The notes under the pieces were generated by a model, which did no database searches, was not told the DNA's origin, and saw only the letters and a program-made list of their open reading frames with translations. A program made the position numbers and the translations under genes. 64,000 nt of DNA from CAYZTY01 sp964444665 (GTDB lineage: Bacteria; Planctomycetota; Phycisphaerae; Sedimentisphaerales; CAYZTY01), in NCBI GenBank assembly GCA_964444665.1, contig CAYUIE010000008.1, positions 62,001-126,000 on the forward strand, in the 5' to 3' direction. Each line of letters begins with the position of its first letter. Position 1 is the stretch's first letter. This document shows, piece by piece, positions 63,839 to 64,000 of the stretch.

Positions 63839-64000
63839 TTAAGATGCAGGATTTTCCTCGGTTAATTTTGAGATGGATACATTTTTCCCGGCATATAAAT
63901 AAAACAGACCTCCAAAACCTCCTGCTGCAAAAAAAAGAGATTCCCAGAGAAGGCCTAATCCCACTGCGCTGGCAGCACTTATACCAAACGGACGAAGTAA
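63839..64000 (-). CDS. C-terminal end of a flippase-like membrane protein (partial)
   Basis: The last 53 codons of a gene that starts beyond the window. The translation LLRPFGISAASAVGLGLLWE followed by SLFFAAGGFGGLFYLYAGKN resembles the final membrane segments of LPG_synthase_TM-type flippases, where a short Gly-rich hairpin closes the domain. The charged tail ends ...KLTEENPAS. If so, this is a second member of the family also found at 50452, here without a methyltransferase tail. The 60-nt spacer to the next gene is AT-rich. Confidence 0.55.
   Translation of the reverse strand, partial: LLRPFGISAASAVGLGLLWESLFFAAGGFGGLFYLYAGKNVSISKLTEENPAS

Noticed and set aside
1..64000. tRNA genes, rRNA, CRISPR arrays, insertion sequences, phage or defence genes
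   Set aside because: Reading both strands gave no cloverleaf, transposase, integrase, Cas or restriction motif that I could support.

Overview
The window looks like a chromosomal segment of a diderm, LPS-making bacterium, most likely a planctomycete of the Phycisphaerae type. This rests on a fused LpxC-FabZ protein in a bamA-ompH-lpxD-lpxC/fabZ-lpxA operon, a secreted cyclophilin ending in dockerin-like repeats, many large membrane glycosyltransferases, and moderate GC content. The taxonomy is inferred from gene content; no rRNA is present. I saw no tRNA, rRNA, CRISPR array, insertion sequence or phage gene.

Region 1 (1-8 kb, + strand) holds the end of dnaB and then the outer-membrane/lipid A operon: bamA, an OmpH/Skp chaperone, lpxD, lpxC-fabZ, lpxA, a Gfo/Idh/MocA oxidoreductase overlapping lpxA, and a secreted cyclophilin. 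Several junctions carry short, drifted simple repeats, some of which have entered reading frames. Region 2 (8.8-14 kb) is housekeeping: endonuclease V and a dockerin-bearing cyclophilin on the minus strand, uvrA on the plus strand, two small GNAT-acetyltransferase-like fragments, and mtnA.

Region 3 (15-26 kb, + strand) is a glycan/surface operon: a methyltransferase-GT2 fusion, two arylsulfotransferase-like proteins, a leftover GT2 gene tail, a GT2-methyltransferase fusion (the opposite domain order), a YfhO-like membrane protein, a methyltransferase and a GT-C membrane protein. A NifU-type Fe-S scaffold gene converges on its end. Region 4 (26.3-28 kb) has several tiny membrane proteins on the minus strand and a regulatory-looking intergenic stretch with two perfect dyads. 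Region 5 (28-34.2 kb, + strand) has four tandem paralogous lipoproteins of the ABC_sub_bind family followed 8 nt later by a histidine kinase with a large extracytoplasmic sensor; no permease, ATPase or response regulator is present.

Region 6 (34.5-64 kb) is a large polysaccharide cluster. It begins with a GT-C protein and an O-acylation set (MBOAT plus three SGNH proteins). From about 41.5 kb to the window end nearly everything is on the minus strand: UDP-galactopyranose mutase, GT2, several GT-C-like membrane proteins (one fused to a complete seven-repeat SBBP propeller), a flippase-like/methyltransferase fusion, further methyltransferases including a CmoA-like enzyme, a Wzx-type flippase, a sulfatase-superfamily membrane enzyme, an FAD oxidoreductase and a partial flippase-like protein. 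Together these would make, flip and decorate a galactofuranose-containing surface glycan. The most unusual points are the recurrent methyltransferase fusions, the GT-C/propeller fusion, and the tandem receptor-kinase locus.
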